Source of the DNA: JAOSJT01 sp035362335
GTDB lineage: Bacteria; Bacteroidota; Ignavibacteria; SZUA-365
Direction of reading: 5' to 3'
DNA: 64,000 nucleotides
Assembly: GCA_035362335.1 (NCBI GenBank)
Contig: DAOSDL010000003.1
Span: 1 to 64,000, forward strand
The notes below the pieces were generated by a model. The model saw only the letters and a list, made by a program, of their open reading frames with translations, was not told the origin of the DNA and did no database searches. Shown piece by piece: positions 7,785-17,156 of the stretch. A program made the position numbers and the translations under genes. Positions within the stretch are counted from its first letter, which is position 1. The number at the start of each line of letters is the position of its first letter.

Positions 7785-10366
7785 TCATCACTTCGGTGTA
7801 TCTCCGGAATATCAAGTCCTTTGTCGAAAGCGAACTCCGTTTTTCCCGAGGCATTACCATTATTGCCGGGAGAAATGGTTCGGGAAAATCCACTGTGATC
7901 GAGGCCGTGGGTCTGGCGCTGTTCGGCGCCTGGCCCGAACGTTTCCGTGAAGGGCAGGCGCGCTCGGGCTTCATCCGCAACGGTGAGCGGCAGGCGCGCA
8001 TTGCTGTCGATGTGGAATGCGATGGCACTCGATACACATTGCTCTGCGATCTCGAATGCGGGCGCGACGGCGATAAAATCAGTTTCGAGCGGCGATTGCT
8101 CGACGCCGACGGTGGGCTGCTTGCGAGCAGCGCTGGTCGTATCGCGGCTTTTCAAAGCGATGTGCGGCGCTACGTGCTGGGCGAAGCGCGCATCGACGAC
8201 GAGCGACTGTTCCGCGACATCATCGGCACCGAGCAGGGCAGCTTCGACAAGCCCTTCACCAGTCCCGAGGGCGAGCGCCGCAAGCTGTTCGAACGCATTC
8301 TCGGCATCGAGGATTTTCAGGAATTCGAAAAGCACTTCGCCCAGTTGATAAAATGGCAGACGGAGGAAACGCGACAACTGGCTGTGCGCGAGGAGGAGCG
8401 GGCGGATGCGGCTCCGCGATTGCGCGATGGCGAAACGCTATTCGCCGAACGCGAAGCCCTGCTCTCCGAAGCCACCGCCACCTACGACCAGGCCCGCGAC
8501 GCCACCGCCGCCGCCCGAGCCGAAGTTGAGGCGCTGAGTCAGCGACGCGAGGCGCTGCGCGATGCCCGCGCACGTTACGAAGCATTGCGTACGCGTCTCG
8601 AAGATGCGGTCCGCGCGGAAGCGCTGGCCATCGCGGCGCTGCGCGAAGCCGAAGAGGCCGCAAGCATTCTCCGGAACAATGAAGCCGGTCATACCGCCTT
8701 CGCCCAAGCCGAAACCACGCTCGCCTCCCTGCGCATCGACGCACAGCGGCGCGATGCGATCCGCGAGCAACTGCATCGCGCGACAGTGGATCAGCAGAAT
8801 GCGGCGTCCACGCTGCGACTCGCTGTCGAGCGGGCGACCACCGAACTCGAGGGCGCGCGCAAGGAAGTCGAGCAGGTAAAAAGCGGACTTGCGGAACATG
8901 AAGGCCGCATCACATCTTTGCGCGAAGCCTATCTGCAAGCGCACGCGCATCGCGAGCAATCGGAACGACGGGCGCAGGTGGCGGCCGAGTTGCGTGCTTT
9001 CATCCATGAACTCGCCAGTACAAAGCGCGCACTTGACAACGCCGGACACAGCTTGCAGGCACTGCGCAACAGCTACAATGAACTGACCGCGCGCCTCCGC
9101 GAAATCGCCGAGGAAGCGGACTTCCTCCCCGCGTTGCACAGCGAGGCCACGCAGCTGTTCGCTCGTCATCCAGCAACGGAGCAAGCGACAGAGGAGTTGT
9201 CCGAGCTGGACCGCATACTGAAACAGGCGCAGGACAACGAGCGCCGCGCTGTGGAAACGTTGACGAAGGCGCGCTCGGAGGAGACCTCCATCACGACGGA
9301 GGGTAGGACGTTGAACACCGAGCTGAAAAAGGCGCAGGAAAAACTCGCCAAACTCGAAGGTTCCATTCTCACACTGGAACAAAAACAGCGCGACAGCGCA
9401 CGTGCCGTGGAGAAGCACGACGCACGGTGGCGCGATAACGAGCGCGCCTTCAACGAACAACTCGCCGCGTACGCCACGCTGGACGAAAGCATCACCCAGA
9501 ACGAGCGGCTCTGTTCGATACATCGCGAGGCGCATGAGTTGTACCTCCGGCATAGGCAGCTCGGCGAAAGCGCGCCGCAACGTGCAAAGGACGTGGAGGA
9601 GCGCCGCGATGAAATCCGCGTCATGGATGCGCAACTGAAGGACGTCGTGGCGCTTGTCGAGAATCTCGGACGTGACGTGTCCGAAGACGCGCATACGCTG
9701 GCCGTGCAGCGTCACGATGCCGCGGTGGCGACGGAGAAGCAGGCGGCCGAGGAGCACGGGACCCGCCGCGCCTTGCTGGACGAGACCCGCGAAGCACTCG
9801 TCCTTCTGCGCCGGCAGCATGCCGATTATCTCGACGCCCGCCGTAGGCACAGACGGGCATTCGCGGAAAAAGCCCTCTTCGGCGAATTGCATCAGAAGGT
9901 GGTGCGCGAACTCGCGCGGCGCGTGGGCGCCAGCATCGTCCAGGCATTGTCGGGCTTCGCCGCCGAGCTGTACGCGCGCCTCGCCCCGGAGCAGGGACTC
10001 GAATTGCGCTGGAGTCCGGAAAATTACGCGGTGGAACTTCACGGATCCCAGGGCGCTGTGCGCGGACGCGAGCTGTCCGGCGGTCAGCTCATGGGTGTGA
10101 GTCTCGCAGTCAAACTCGCGCTCATCCGTTGGTATTCGCGCTGCCGCATCGGTTTTCTCGACGAGCCCACCACGCATCTCGACAGGGAAACCCGAGCGCA
10201 CCTCGCCGATGTTATCCAACATCTCGAACAACTTACCGGTGACGAAGCCCCGTGGTTCGATCAACTTTTCGTGATCAGTCATGAGGAATCGTTCGAAGGC
10301 ATCGGGCACCGTATCGAACTGCACCGCGATCCACTTCATGGAAGCCGCATCAACGACGGAGAATGA
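7781..10366 (+). CDS. sbcC: SbcC/Rad50-type ATPase lacking the zinc-hook CxxC
   Basis: 861 residues. Walker A is GRNGSGKST at residues 30-38, the ABC signature ELSGGQ centres on S766, and Walker B ends FLDEPT with D794/E795, followed by the D-loop HLD and a late ISH switch histidine. Between them lies one long Ala/Glu/Arg-rich coiled coil. Rad50 and SbcC normally carry a CxxC hook at the apex. Here the coiled-coil region has a single cysteine (in ERLCSI) and no pair; the likely turn near residues 450-470 (LHSEATQLFARHPATEQ) has none. The protein is also shorter than E. coli SbcC (about 1050). It partners with sbcD by overlap. The missing hook suggests a different dimer contact. Confidence 0.9.
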   Translation: MIITSVYLRNIKSFVESELRFSRGITIIAGRNGSGKSTVIEAVGLALFGAWPERFREGQARSGFIRNGERQARIAVDVECDGTRYTLLCDLECGRDGDKISFERRLLDADGGLLASSAGRIAAFQSDVRRYVLGEARIDDERLFRDIIGTEQGSFDKPFTSPEGERRKLFERILGIEDFQEFEKHFAQLIKWQTEETRQLAVREEERADAAPRLRDGETLFAEREALLSEATATYDQARDATAAARAEVEALSQRREALRDARARYEALRTRLEDAVRAEALAIAALREAEEAASILRNNEAGHTAFAQAETTLASLRIDAQRRDAIREQLHRATVDQQNAASTLRLAVERATTELEGARKEVEQVKSGLAEHEGRITSLREAYLQAHAHREQSERRAQVAAELRAFIHELASTKRALDNAGHSLQALRNSYNELTARLREIAEEADFLPALHSEATQLFARHPATEQATEELSELDRILKQAQDNERRAVETLTKARSEETSITTEGRTLNTELKKAQEKLAKLEGSILTLEQKQRDSARAVEKHDARWRDNERAFNEQLAAYATLDESITQNERLCSIHREAHELYLRHRQLGESAPQRAKDVEERRDEIRVMDAQLKDVVALVENLGRDVSEDAHTLAVQRHDAAVATEKQAAEEHGTRRALLDETREALVLLRRQHADYLDARRRHRRAFAEKALFGELHQKVVRELARRVGASIVQALSGFAAELYARLAPEQGLELRWSPENYAVELHGSQGAVRGRELSGGQLMGVSLAVKLALIRWYSRCRIGFLDEPTTHLDRETRAHLADVIQHLEQLTGDEAPWFDQLFVISHEESFEGIGHRIELHRDPLHGSRINDGE

Positions 10367-10369
10367 CTT

Positions 10370-10873
10370 ATGCGAAGAAGGACTGGCACACTGCCCGAGG
10401 TCTGCGAGCCACGTAGTTACGATTTGATTTCACGCGCAATCGAAGTTGCCTCGCTGGCGCACGATGGTATCGTTGACCGCAATGGTCGGCCCTACATCAT
10501 GCATGCCCTGGGTGTTGCCATGGACGGGAAATCGGACGACGAATTCATTGTCGGCATGCTGCACGATGTGTTCGAGCATAGCAACGACCGCGTCACCGCC
10601 GAACATCTGCTGGAATGGGGATTCCCGATGCAAGTCGTGCATTGCGTGAATTTGTTGACAAAGCAACGCAGCGGAAAAATCACTCAATCCTGGGACGATT
10701 ACATCGAAGGTTTGATCACCAATCCCATCACGCTGCGTGTTAAGCTCTACGACATCGAGCACAACATGGAATCGCTTCGCTCTTCCATGTCCAGCAACGA
10801 AGACACCGTGCGCATGGAGCGCTACGTTGTCACACGCGAGCGACTGCTGATGTTGCTGGACCTGAAAGACTGA
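10370..10873 (+). CDS. Single-domain HD protein, ppGpp-hydrolase (SpoT/MESH1)-like
   Basis: 167 residues resembling the N-terminal hydrolase domain of RelA/SpoT enzymes without synthetase, TGS or ACT domains. Matching motifs are A.LAHDGIVDRNGRPYIMHALGVA, the HD pair in MLHDVFEHS and KLYDIEHNM near the end. In classical hydrolases the HD is followed by ED; here the motif reads HDVFEHS, so the glutamate is kept and the aspartate is histidine. Activity on ppGpp is therefore uncertain; another nucleotide substrate is possible. The gene starts 3 bases after the sbcC stop and is probably cotranscribed. Confidence 0.65.
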   Translation: MRRRTGTLPEVCEPRSYDLISRAIEVASLAHDGIVDRNGRPYIMHALGVAMDGKSDDEFIVGMLHDVFEHSNDRVTAEHLLEWGFPMQVVHCVNLLTKQRSGKITQSWDDYIEGLITNPITLRVKLYDIEHNMESLRSSMSSNEDTVRMERYVVTRERLLMLLDLKD

Positions 10874-10877
10874 CACG

Positions 10878-11348
10878 ATGTCCATAGCAGCAACGCTGGC
10901 GCTTGGCGTCCTGCTTCCCTATCTCGTGGCGGGATTGGTGGATGTGGCGTTCAAGGAGCGCATCAAACGGCGCATACTTGCCTCGGGAGGGCGTTTCAGC
11001 GATTTGCCCTCATGGTTGTTGCACGCGCGCGGCTGGCATTTGTACATCACAGGCATCTGGATCGCACTGATGCTGATCGAGGTGCTGCTTCTGCACTGGC
11101 CCTGGCAGATATTGCTGGGCGCCGTGGTGTTTTACACCGAGGATGTCGCCTACTATGCCTTTACGTGGCTGTTTTTCGGAGGTACATACGGTGAGGGACG
11201 ATTCTTCCCGAAACAACTGTACTGGCTGCACGGGAATATCGGCTGGTACAAGCGCCTTGTGGGTGCATCATTTCCGCTACGGAAGTTCCTGTTCGTGCTT
11301 GCTCTGCAATACATTGTGCTGGCCGCACTGCTGTTCTTTTTCCTCTGA
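10878..11348 (+). CDS. Small integral membrane protein of unknown function
   Basis: 156 residues with about four predicted membrane segments: the N-terminal ATLALGVLLPYLVAGLVDVA, a segment near residues 55-72, another at ~75-95 and a strongly hydrophobic C-terminus ending LLFFFL. A loop rich in Trp, Tyr and Gly (FGGTYGEGRFFPKQLYWLHG) lies between the third and fourth. I do not recognise a family. It follows the HD-domain gene by 4 bases and looks like the last member of the nuclease-sbcDC transcript. The length and clean start make it a credible gene. Confidence 0.65.
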   Translation: MSIAATLALGVLLPYLVAGLVDVAFKERIKRRILASGGRFSDLPSWLLHARGWHLYITGIWIALMLIEVLLLHWPWQILLGAVVFYTEDVAYYAFTWLFFGGTYGEGRFFPKQLYWLHGNIGWYKRLVGASFPLRKFLFVLALQYIVLAALLFFFL

Positions 11349-11414
11349 ACCAACAGCGCGTTGGACCCCGGTTGCATGCCGTGGGCGAATTTTCGCGGAA
11401 ATCCGTACATTGTG

Positions 11415-12242
11415 ATGATGGAAACGATTGTAGCACAGCAACTGATGCACACCGCCATGCGCGCCGCCCGGGCAGCGGGCGAGGTGTTGCGCGGACATCT
11501 CGGACGCTTGCGCCACATCGAGACCAAGAACGGCCAGCAGATGAATCTTGTTACCGAGGCCGATCGCGCTGCCGAGCGCAGCATTATCGCGAATATACGC
11601 GAGGACTGGCCGGAGCACGCGATACTGGGCGAAGAGAGCGGCGCGCATGCCGGGGCGGCACCGTATCGCTGGATAATCGATCCGCTGGACGGCACCACGA
11701 ATTTCACCCATGCCTTTCCCATTTTCAGCGTGTCCATTGCGGTGGAACGCGAGGGCCACGTGCTGGCCGGTGTGGTGTACGATCCGATGCGCGACGAACT
11801 GTTTCATGCCACGCGCGGCGGCGGCGCCTTTCTCAACGACGAGCCCATTGCGGTATCGACCACCACGGAATTGCAGCGCGCGATGTTGGTGACGGGTTTT
11901 CCATATAACGTTCGTGAAAATCCGAATTACTGCCGCGAACGCTTCATCGCCTTTCTCGACGCGGCCCAGGCCGTGCGCCGACTCGGCAGCGCCGCGTTGG
12001 ACTGCGCATGGGTAGCAGCCGGACGGCTCGATGGCTTCTGGGAAGTATCGCTGCAGCCCTGGGATAAAGCCGCCGGGGTGTTGTTGATCGAAGAAGCGGG
12101 TGGCCGCGTCAGCGATTTCGCTGGAGGCGAGCACTCCATTTACGAGCTTCCCATTTTGGCGAGCAACGGGCATATTCACGAGGACATGCTGCGTGTGCTC
12201 GACGAGGCAATACTCGTGAACATAACCTTCGGGCGTCGCTGA
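11415..12242 (+). CDS. Inositol monophosphatase-family phosphatase
   Basis: 275 residues from ATG 11415 (ATG 11418 is equally possible; an upstream in-frame TTG at 11361 adds residues without family resemblance). The metal-binding motifs are GEESG (about residue 76), DPLDGTTNF with D89 and D92, and WDKAAGVLLIEEAGG, in the usual order and spacing. The family is Mg-dependent and Li-sensitive and includes inositol-1-phosphatase, fructose-1,6-bisphosphatase-like and histidinol-phosphatase-like members; the sequence alone does not decide among them. Just upstream, TACATTGT resembles a -7 box, so the gene may have its own promoter with a very short leader. A PfkB kinase follows 76 bases downstream. 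Confidence 0.85.
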   Translation: MMETIVAQQLMHTAMRAARAAGEVLRGHLGRLRHIETKNGQQMNLVTEADRAAERSIIANIREDWPEHAILGEESGAHAGAAPYRWIIDPLDGTTNFTHAFPIFSVSIAVEREGHVLAGVVYDPMRDELFHATRGGGAFLNDEPIAVSTTTELQRAMLVTGFPYNVRENPNYCRERFIAFLDAAQAVRRLGSAALDCAWVAAGRLDGFWEVSLQPWDKAAGVLLIEEAGGRVSDFAGGEHSIYELPILASNGHIHEDMLRVLDEAILVNITFGRR

Positions 12243-12318
12243 CGCCTCTGCCATCACCGCGGGCGCAGGCAGCGCCCGGACGAAGTACGCAATCACTTTT
12301 GTATCACCTGGAGACAGC

Positions 12319-13224
12319 ATGAGCGTTCTCGTTGTCGGATCCGTTGCACTCGATTATCTCGAAACTCCCTTCGGTGTCATGGAGCAAGCCCTGGGCGGCT
12401 CGGCCACCTTTTGTTCGGTAGCCGCGAGCTACCTTACATCGGACGTGCGTTTTGTCGGCATCGTCGGCGCGGATTTTCCGCAGAAGCATATCGATTTTCT
12501 GACCAAGCGCGGTATCGATTTGCTCGGCCTTGTACGCGAAGCGGAGGGCAAGACGTTTTCGTGGGGCGGAAAATATCATGACGATATGAACACCCGCGAC
12601 ACGCTGTACACCGAACTCGGGGTGTTCGAGCATTTCCATCCCGTGATACCCGACGCGTGGAAGCAAAGCGATTTTGTTCTTCTTGGCAATATCCATCCCT
12701 CCCTGCAGATGGAAGTGCTCGAACAAATCGAGCAACCGAAGCTGGTGGTGTGCGATACCATGAATCTCTGGATCAACATCAGCCAGAAGGATTTGAAAAA
12801 GGTACTCAAGCGCGTGGATGTGCTCATTCTCAACGACGAGGAGGCGCGCATGCTCACCGACCAGCGCAATCTGATCACGGCCGGGAACATGCTGCTGCGC
12901 ATGGGTCCGCGTGTGGCCGTGATAAAAAAGGGCGAACATGGTGCGGTGCTGATGACGCGCGACACATATTTCGCTTCGCCGGCCTTCCCGCTGGAAACAG
13001 TCAAGGATCCCACCGGCGCAGGCGACACCTTCGCTGGTGCGTTTGTCGGCTGGCTTGCGCGCACCGGCGATGTGAGCACGGCAAACATGCGCAAGGCCGT
13101 GGTGTACGGCAGTGTGCTCGCATCGTTCTGCGTGGAGGAATTCTCCATTGATGGCATTCGCGCGCTGGGCGAGGAGCACATCGCCGAGCGCTTCAGCATG
13201 TTCCGAAAAATCACGACGTTCTGA
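12319..13224 (+). CDS. PfkB-family carbohydrate/nucleoside kinase
   Basis: 301 residues of the ribokinase superfamily. The N-terminus VLVVGSVALDYLETP and the GGSATFCSVAA segment fit the first PfkB signature, and DPTGAGDTFAGAF (D230 to D236, D236 the catalytic base) is the second. An LILNDEEARMLT stretch matches the segment preceding the nucleotide-binding part. The substrate is not clear: sugar, nucleoside or inositol kinases all fit. A GGAG ribosome-binding site lies 7 bases before the ATG. Adjacent to an inositol-phosphatase-family gene in the same orientation, it may belong to a small sugar-phosphate pathway (inference). Confidence 0.85.
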   Translation: MSVLVVGSVALDYLETPFGVMEQALGGSATFCSVAASYLTSDVRFVGIVGADFPQKHIDFLTKRGIDLLGLVREAEGKTFSWGGKYHDDMNTRDTLYTELGVFEHFHPVIPDAWKQSDFVLLGNIHPSLQMEVLEQIEQPKLVVCDTMNLWINISQKDLKKVLKRVDVLILNDEEARMLTDQRNLITAGNMLLRMGPRVAVIKKGEHGAVLMTRDTYFASPAFPLETVKDPTGAGDTFAGAFVGWLARTGDVSTANMRKAVVYGSVLASFCVEEFSIDGIRALGEEHIAERFSMFRKITTF

Positions 13225-13341
13225 CGATTCACCCCGTTGCACGGTGCGTACCGTACACCATCCAGACCCGGTGTTCGCCGACCAACGCCGCGCAGCGACC
13301 TCGGCATACGTGTAACCTTGTAGGTCCCTTGGAGCAAGACC

Positions 13342-15087
13342 ATGAATCATCGATGGGTCCTGTCAATCCTGATGTTCCTGCATCTCCCCGCCGTTGCACA
13401 AACAACATTTTGCCCGGATGATCCTCCGCGAAATCCCTGGCTTGCGGACTCCCCGTATCCGATTTATCACCGCAACAATTACGCACAAGCCTCCACGTGC
13501 ATACGTGGGATTACGCAAGCCGACAGCGTCGCGATAAAAGTCCGCTCCGATATCACCGGCGGTTCGTCACCATGGATTTACCTTTCAGACAGATATCACA
13601 GCGGCGAAAGAATCATTCTATTTTCGAATTCTAGCGTTGTTTTCAAATTCATCGACAATGGAACCGCCCTGATTGCCATCGACAGTTTGCGCCTGGATTT
13701 CGATGTCAATACCACCGGTTACAATTTCTTGTTAACGAGAAACAAAGTATGGTACACCTACGATCCGGCATACAATCCATCGCGGAATAAATTCACGAGA
13801 CTCTACAAGCTCACGGATGCCGACACCACCGATCCGTATTCACCCATCGTCGTGCTCGACACACTGGATTTTGGTGATTACGGCATAAACAAGGTGTCGA
13901 TGTACAGCTTGAACTACAGAGGCGAAATCGTATTTTATTCGCATCAGGATGAAGTTGCCAATACATTCACGGTGGGGATTATCGATCAAGATCTCAACCT
14001 CCTCGCGCAGCACGATTATCCCGCCCTGCAAGATGAAAGGGTGAACCACAACTCCATTGCCGTCGATGAGAACAATTCTTTCTACATTGTCACGTCGCAT
14101 CGCTTGATCCAGTTCACATGGGACGGTTTATCATTGGCTATGGGATGGCAGGCCCTGTACGATTTCGTCCATGACGGACCAACCGGCAATTTTGCGTATG
14201 GCAGTGGAACGACTCCAACGCTTCTCGGATGGGGAGATGGAAGGGATAAACTGGTTGTGGTGGCTGACGGACATGCGAACAATAATCTTGTGGCCTTCTG
14301 GCGTGAGTTGCCGGCGGACTGGAACGGCATCCCCGGCATGGATATTCGTTTTGCGGATTCTATCTCGATTCCCTACGCACGATCCTTCGGCAATCTTTTT
14401 CAATCGATTGAGAATTCACCAACCGCACATGGTTACGATGTGGCAGTAGCACAATTCAATGGATTTCTCGGCTATGGATGCGACAATGTCAAAGGAGTTC
14501 AGAAATTTCGATGGGATGAAAGTGCGCGGCGGTTTATCCTTCAATGGGCCAACAACGAAGTCAACATGAATGGCGTCCTGTGCTATTCATCGGGCAGCAA
14601 CCTCGTCTATGGAAGTGGCAAGGAATCCGATTGCTACTATTACTATTACGGTCTTGACTGGGACACTGGTGCTATAGCGTTGCGACTTCGACTGGGTCCG
14701 GAAGAGACTTTCCCGAACGATCCATTCTATGATCAGGGCGTGAACCACATTATTGATGAAGATGGCAGTATATATTTTTCTGGTTCGAGATCACTGATCA
14801 AGCTTGAACGCCATTCCACCTCCACATCGATTTCCGTTCCCGACGGCGCGGTCGAAGAGATCCTCGCACTGTATCCCAATCCCTCGACGGGCATCTTGTA
14901 TACGAGGGGTCGTGACGTCGAGGGCTGGGACTATACCATCCACGGGGTGGATGGCAGAGTACATAGACGTGGCAGGGTTTCCCGAAGCGCAATCCCGACT
15001 GGTGATTTGCCTGCGGGCATCTACCTCGTCGGCCTTTCGGATGGCCGTACCATCATCACCCGACGGTTTCTCGCCACCGGATGGTAG
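13342..15087 (+). CDS. T9SS cargo protein of unknown function, low-GC
   Basis: 581 residues with a signal peptide (MNHRWVLSILMFLHLPAVAQ) and a type A T9SS sorting domain over the last ~75 residues (LYPNPSTGILYTRG ... DLPAGIYLVGLSDG). The body is rich in aromatic residues and short strands (YKLTDADTTDPYSPIVVLDTLDFGDYG, DCYYYYYGLDWDTG), which suggests a beta-propeller-like fold, but I recognise no enzyme motif. Base composition is visibly lower in G+C than the flanking pfkB and mtnA genes, with many A/T third positions until the sorting domain, where it rises again. That fits acquisition of a foreign body joined to a native secretion tail. Confidence 0.75.
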   Translation: MNHRWVLSILMFLHLPAVAQTTFCPDDPPRNPWLADSPYPIYHRNNYAQASTCIRGITQADSVAIKVRSDITGGSSPWIYLSDRYHSGERIILFSNSSVVFKFIDNGTALIAIDSLRLDFDVNTTGYNFLLTRNKVWYTYDPAYNPSRNKFTRLYKLTDADTTDPYSPIVVLDTLDFGDYGINKVSMYSLNYRGEIVFYSHQDEVANTFTVGIIDQDLNLLAQHDYPALQDERVNHNSIAVDENNSFYIVTSHRLIQFTWDGLSLAMGWQALYDFVHDGPTGNFAYGSGTTPTLLGWGDGRDKLVVVADGHANNNLVAFWRELPADWNGIPGMDIRFADSISIPYARSFGNLFQSIENSPTAHGYDVAVAQFNGFLGYGCDNVKGVQKFRWDESARRFILQWANNEVNMNGVLCYSSGSNLVYGSGKESDCYYYYYGLDWDTGAIALRLRLGPEETFPNDPFYDQGVNHIIDEDGSIYFSGSRSLIKLERHSTSTSISVPDGAVEEILALYPNPSTGILYTRGRDVEGWDYTIHGVDGRVHRRGRVSRSAIPTGDLPAGIYLVGLSDGRTIITRRFLATGW

Positions 15088-15231
15088 CGCGTAGACGGGT
15101 GAAGCAGCAAGCAATGACGCAACGCCGAAGGTACAAGTCAGAGAGTCACACAGTGCAGTTTATTTTGAACATGTCACTGCAAGGTCAGGGCACACGATCA
15201 TGACGCACAGGTCGCACATACAGGTAATCGC

Positions 15232-16266
15232 ATGACATCCTACCTGCCAGACATACTGTCGTTGCGTGACGATGGACTGCGTTTTCTGGACCAGACGCTG
15301 CTTCCCGGCACGTATCAGATCGTCCACACGCGCGATTACCGCGACGTGCTGGAGGCGATTCGCTCGCTGCGCCTGCGCGGCGCACCGTTGATAGGCATTG
15401 CCGCCGCCAGCGGCATCGCGCTCGCCGCTCGCGAATATCGGGGCGACGCATCCGAAATGCGCGAGACCTTGCACCGCGTGTGCGATGCCTTCGCCGCAAC
15501 CCGTCCCACCGCTGTGAATCTGTTCTGGGCAGTGAGCATCATCCGCGAGCGCATCGATACCTGCGCCATCGAGCAGTTGCCCGAGGAATTACGCCGCACG
15601 GCCGAAGCCTTGCACGCCGACGATGCGCGGCGCTGCGCGGCCATCGGCATGCACGGCGCCGGGATGTTCGCCCACGGCGCGCGCATACTCACGCATTGCA
15701 ACAGCGGCGCCCTCGCCACCGGCGGCGAAGGCACGGCCTTCGCCTGCCTGCTTGAGGCGCATCGGCGGGGACTGGACATTCACGTGTACGCCGACGAAAC
15801 GCGCCCCTTGCTGCAGGGCGCGCGCCTGACGATGTGGGAATTGGGGCAGCACGGCATTCCTTGCACACTCATAACCGACAGCACGGCGGCCATGCTCATG
15901 CGCGCCGGGAGCATCGACGCCGTGATCACCGGCGCGGACCGCATTGCGGCGAACGGCGACACGGCGAACAAAATCGGCACGTACGGGCTGGCTGTGGCGG
16001 CACGCGCGCACGGCATTCCGTTTTACATTGCTGCACCACGTTCCACCATCGATCTTTCAATTTCCCGTGGCGAAGACATTCCCATCGAGCAACGGCCGGC
16101 GGACGAAGTGCGCATGCTGGCCGGAGTGCGCGTTGCGCCCGAGGATTGCGGCGTGTACGCCCCGGCCTTCGACGTCACCCCCGCCGAGCTGATCGCGGCC
16201 ATCGTGACCGAGGACGGGGTGCTGCTGCCTCCCTTCACTGAAACTCTGCGCATCGAACCCTCGTAG
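15232..16266 (+). CDS. mtnA: S-methyl-5-thioribose-1-phosphate isomerase
   Basis: 344 residues, the usual MtnA length. It isomerises methylthioribose-1-phosphate to methylthioribulose-1-phosphate in the methionine salvage pathway, in the cytoplasm. Family motifs are all present: RGAPLIGIAAA, RPTAVNLFWA, HCNSGALATGGEGTA (with the catalytic cysteine), DETRPLLQGARLTMWEL, the catalytic-aspartate motif ITGADRIAANGDTANKIGTY and FYIAAPRSTID. Homologous eIF2B-like subunits lack this full set. No other salvage gene is nearby. recO starts 14 bases downstream. Confidence 0.95.
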   Translation: MTSYLPDILSLRDDGLRFLDQTLLPGTYQIVHTRDYRDVLEAIRSLRLRGAPLIGIAAASGIALAAREYRGDASEMRETLHRVCDAFAATRPTAVNLFWAVSIIRERIDTCAIEQLPEELRRTAEALHADDARRCAAIGMHGAGMFAHGARILTHCNSGALATGGEGTAFACLLEAHRRGLDIHVYADETRPLLQGARLTMWELGQHGIPCTLITDSTAAMLMRAGSIDAVITGADRIAANGDTANKIGTYGLAVAARAHGIPFYIAAPRSTIDLSISRGEDIPIEQRPADEVRMLAGVRVAPEDCGVYAPAFDVTPAELIAAIVTEDGVLLPPFTETLRIEPS

Positions 16267-16280
16267 AAGCCCGCTGCGTC

Positions 16281-17036
16281 ATGATCGTCAAAGCCGAAGC
16301 CATCGTTCTCAAAAGCATGAAGTACGGCGAGACCAGCCGCATTGTCACCATGTACACGCGGGAATTCGGCAAGGTCAGTCTCATGGCGAAGGGCGCGCGC
16401 GCAGCGAAGAACAAGTTCGGCGCCGCCCTCGACGCGATGAGTCACTGCGACATCGTGTTCTACCGCAAGGAGCAGCGCGATCTGCATTTGCTCTCGCAGG
16501 CGGATGTGATTCAACCGTATCGCGGCATTATAAACGACCCGCTGCGACTGATGACGGGTTTCGCGATACTTGAATTTCTGCACGCCAGCGTGCAAGGCGA
16601 AGAAGAACACGCGGCCTTGTTCGATGTGCTGAGCGACACGCTCAATGCGCTGGATGGCGGTACGATCCAGCCCTTTCACGTGCTGCTGCGCTATCTTCTG
16701 CAACTGGCTGTGGCGCTGGGCATAGGCACGGATTTCGAGCACTGCGTGCACTGCCGCGCCACGCTCGATGCCACACGGCGCAGCCGCCCAAGCATGCATT
16801 TCTCCACAGCGCATGGCGGTTGCACCTGTGACGATTGCGCTCCCCGCAGTGACGCCGTGAGCATTGATTCGAGTACGGCGGAGTTATTGCTGGGCTTGCA
16901 ACGAGGAGAACAGATCGCGGAATGTCCGGCGCGCGCACGCCGCGAGGCGCTGCACTTGCTGCACCGGCATTTACGCGCACATATCGATGGCATGCGCACG
17001 GTGCGTTCGTTGCACATGCTTGAAGCGTTCGACTGA
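16281..17036 (+). CDS. recO: DNA repair protein RecO
   Basis: 251 residues. The N-terminal OB fold is seen in the pattern AEAIVLKSMKYGETSRIVTMYTREFGKVSLMAKGAR, typical of RecO. A helical domain follows, and near residue 155-195 a zinc-finger-like set of cysteines (CVHC ... CTCDDC). RecO binds SSB and single-stranded DNA and loads RecA with RecR. It lies 14 bases after mtnA on the same strand, so probably cotranscribed. Confidence 0.92.
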   Translation: MIVKAEAIVLKSMKYGETSRIVTMYTREFGKVSLMAKGARAAKNKFGAALDAMSHCDIVFYRKEQRDLHLLSQADVIQPYRGIINDPLRLMTGFAILEFLHASVQGEEEHAALFDVLSDTLNALDGGTIQPFHVLLRYLLQLAVALGIGTDFEHCVHCRATLDATRRSRPSMHFSTAHGGCTCDDCAPRSDAVSIDSSTAELLLGLQRGEQIAECPARARREALHLLHRHLRAHIDGMRTVRSLHMLEAFD

Positions 17037-17156
17037 CAACGGCATCTCATACAGGAAGGAGGCATTTTTCGCGCGCTTTTGTTGTTACTGATGGAACCTG
17101 GTGTTCCGACATTTGACACAACAACACGAACCGTCTCAATTCCGGAGGTTTTTTCC

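Noticed and set aside
8027..8060. Cys-x3-Cys in the SbcC N-terminus as a zinc hook
   Set aside because: It lies in the N-terminal ATPase lobe (LLCDLECGR), not at the coiled-coil apex, and the spacing is not CxxC.
15088..15231. Riboswitch (SAM type) upstream of mtnA
   Set aside because: The 144 bases show no conserved core or terminator stem that I can recognise.
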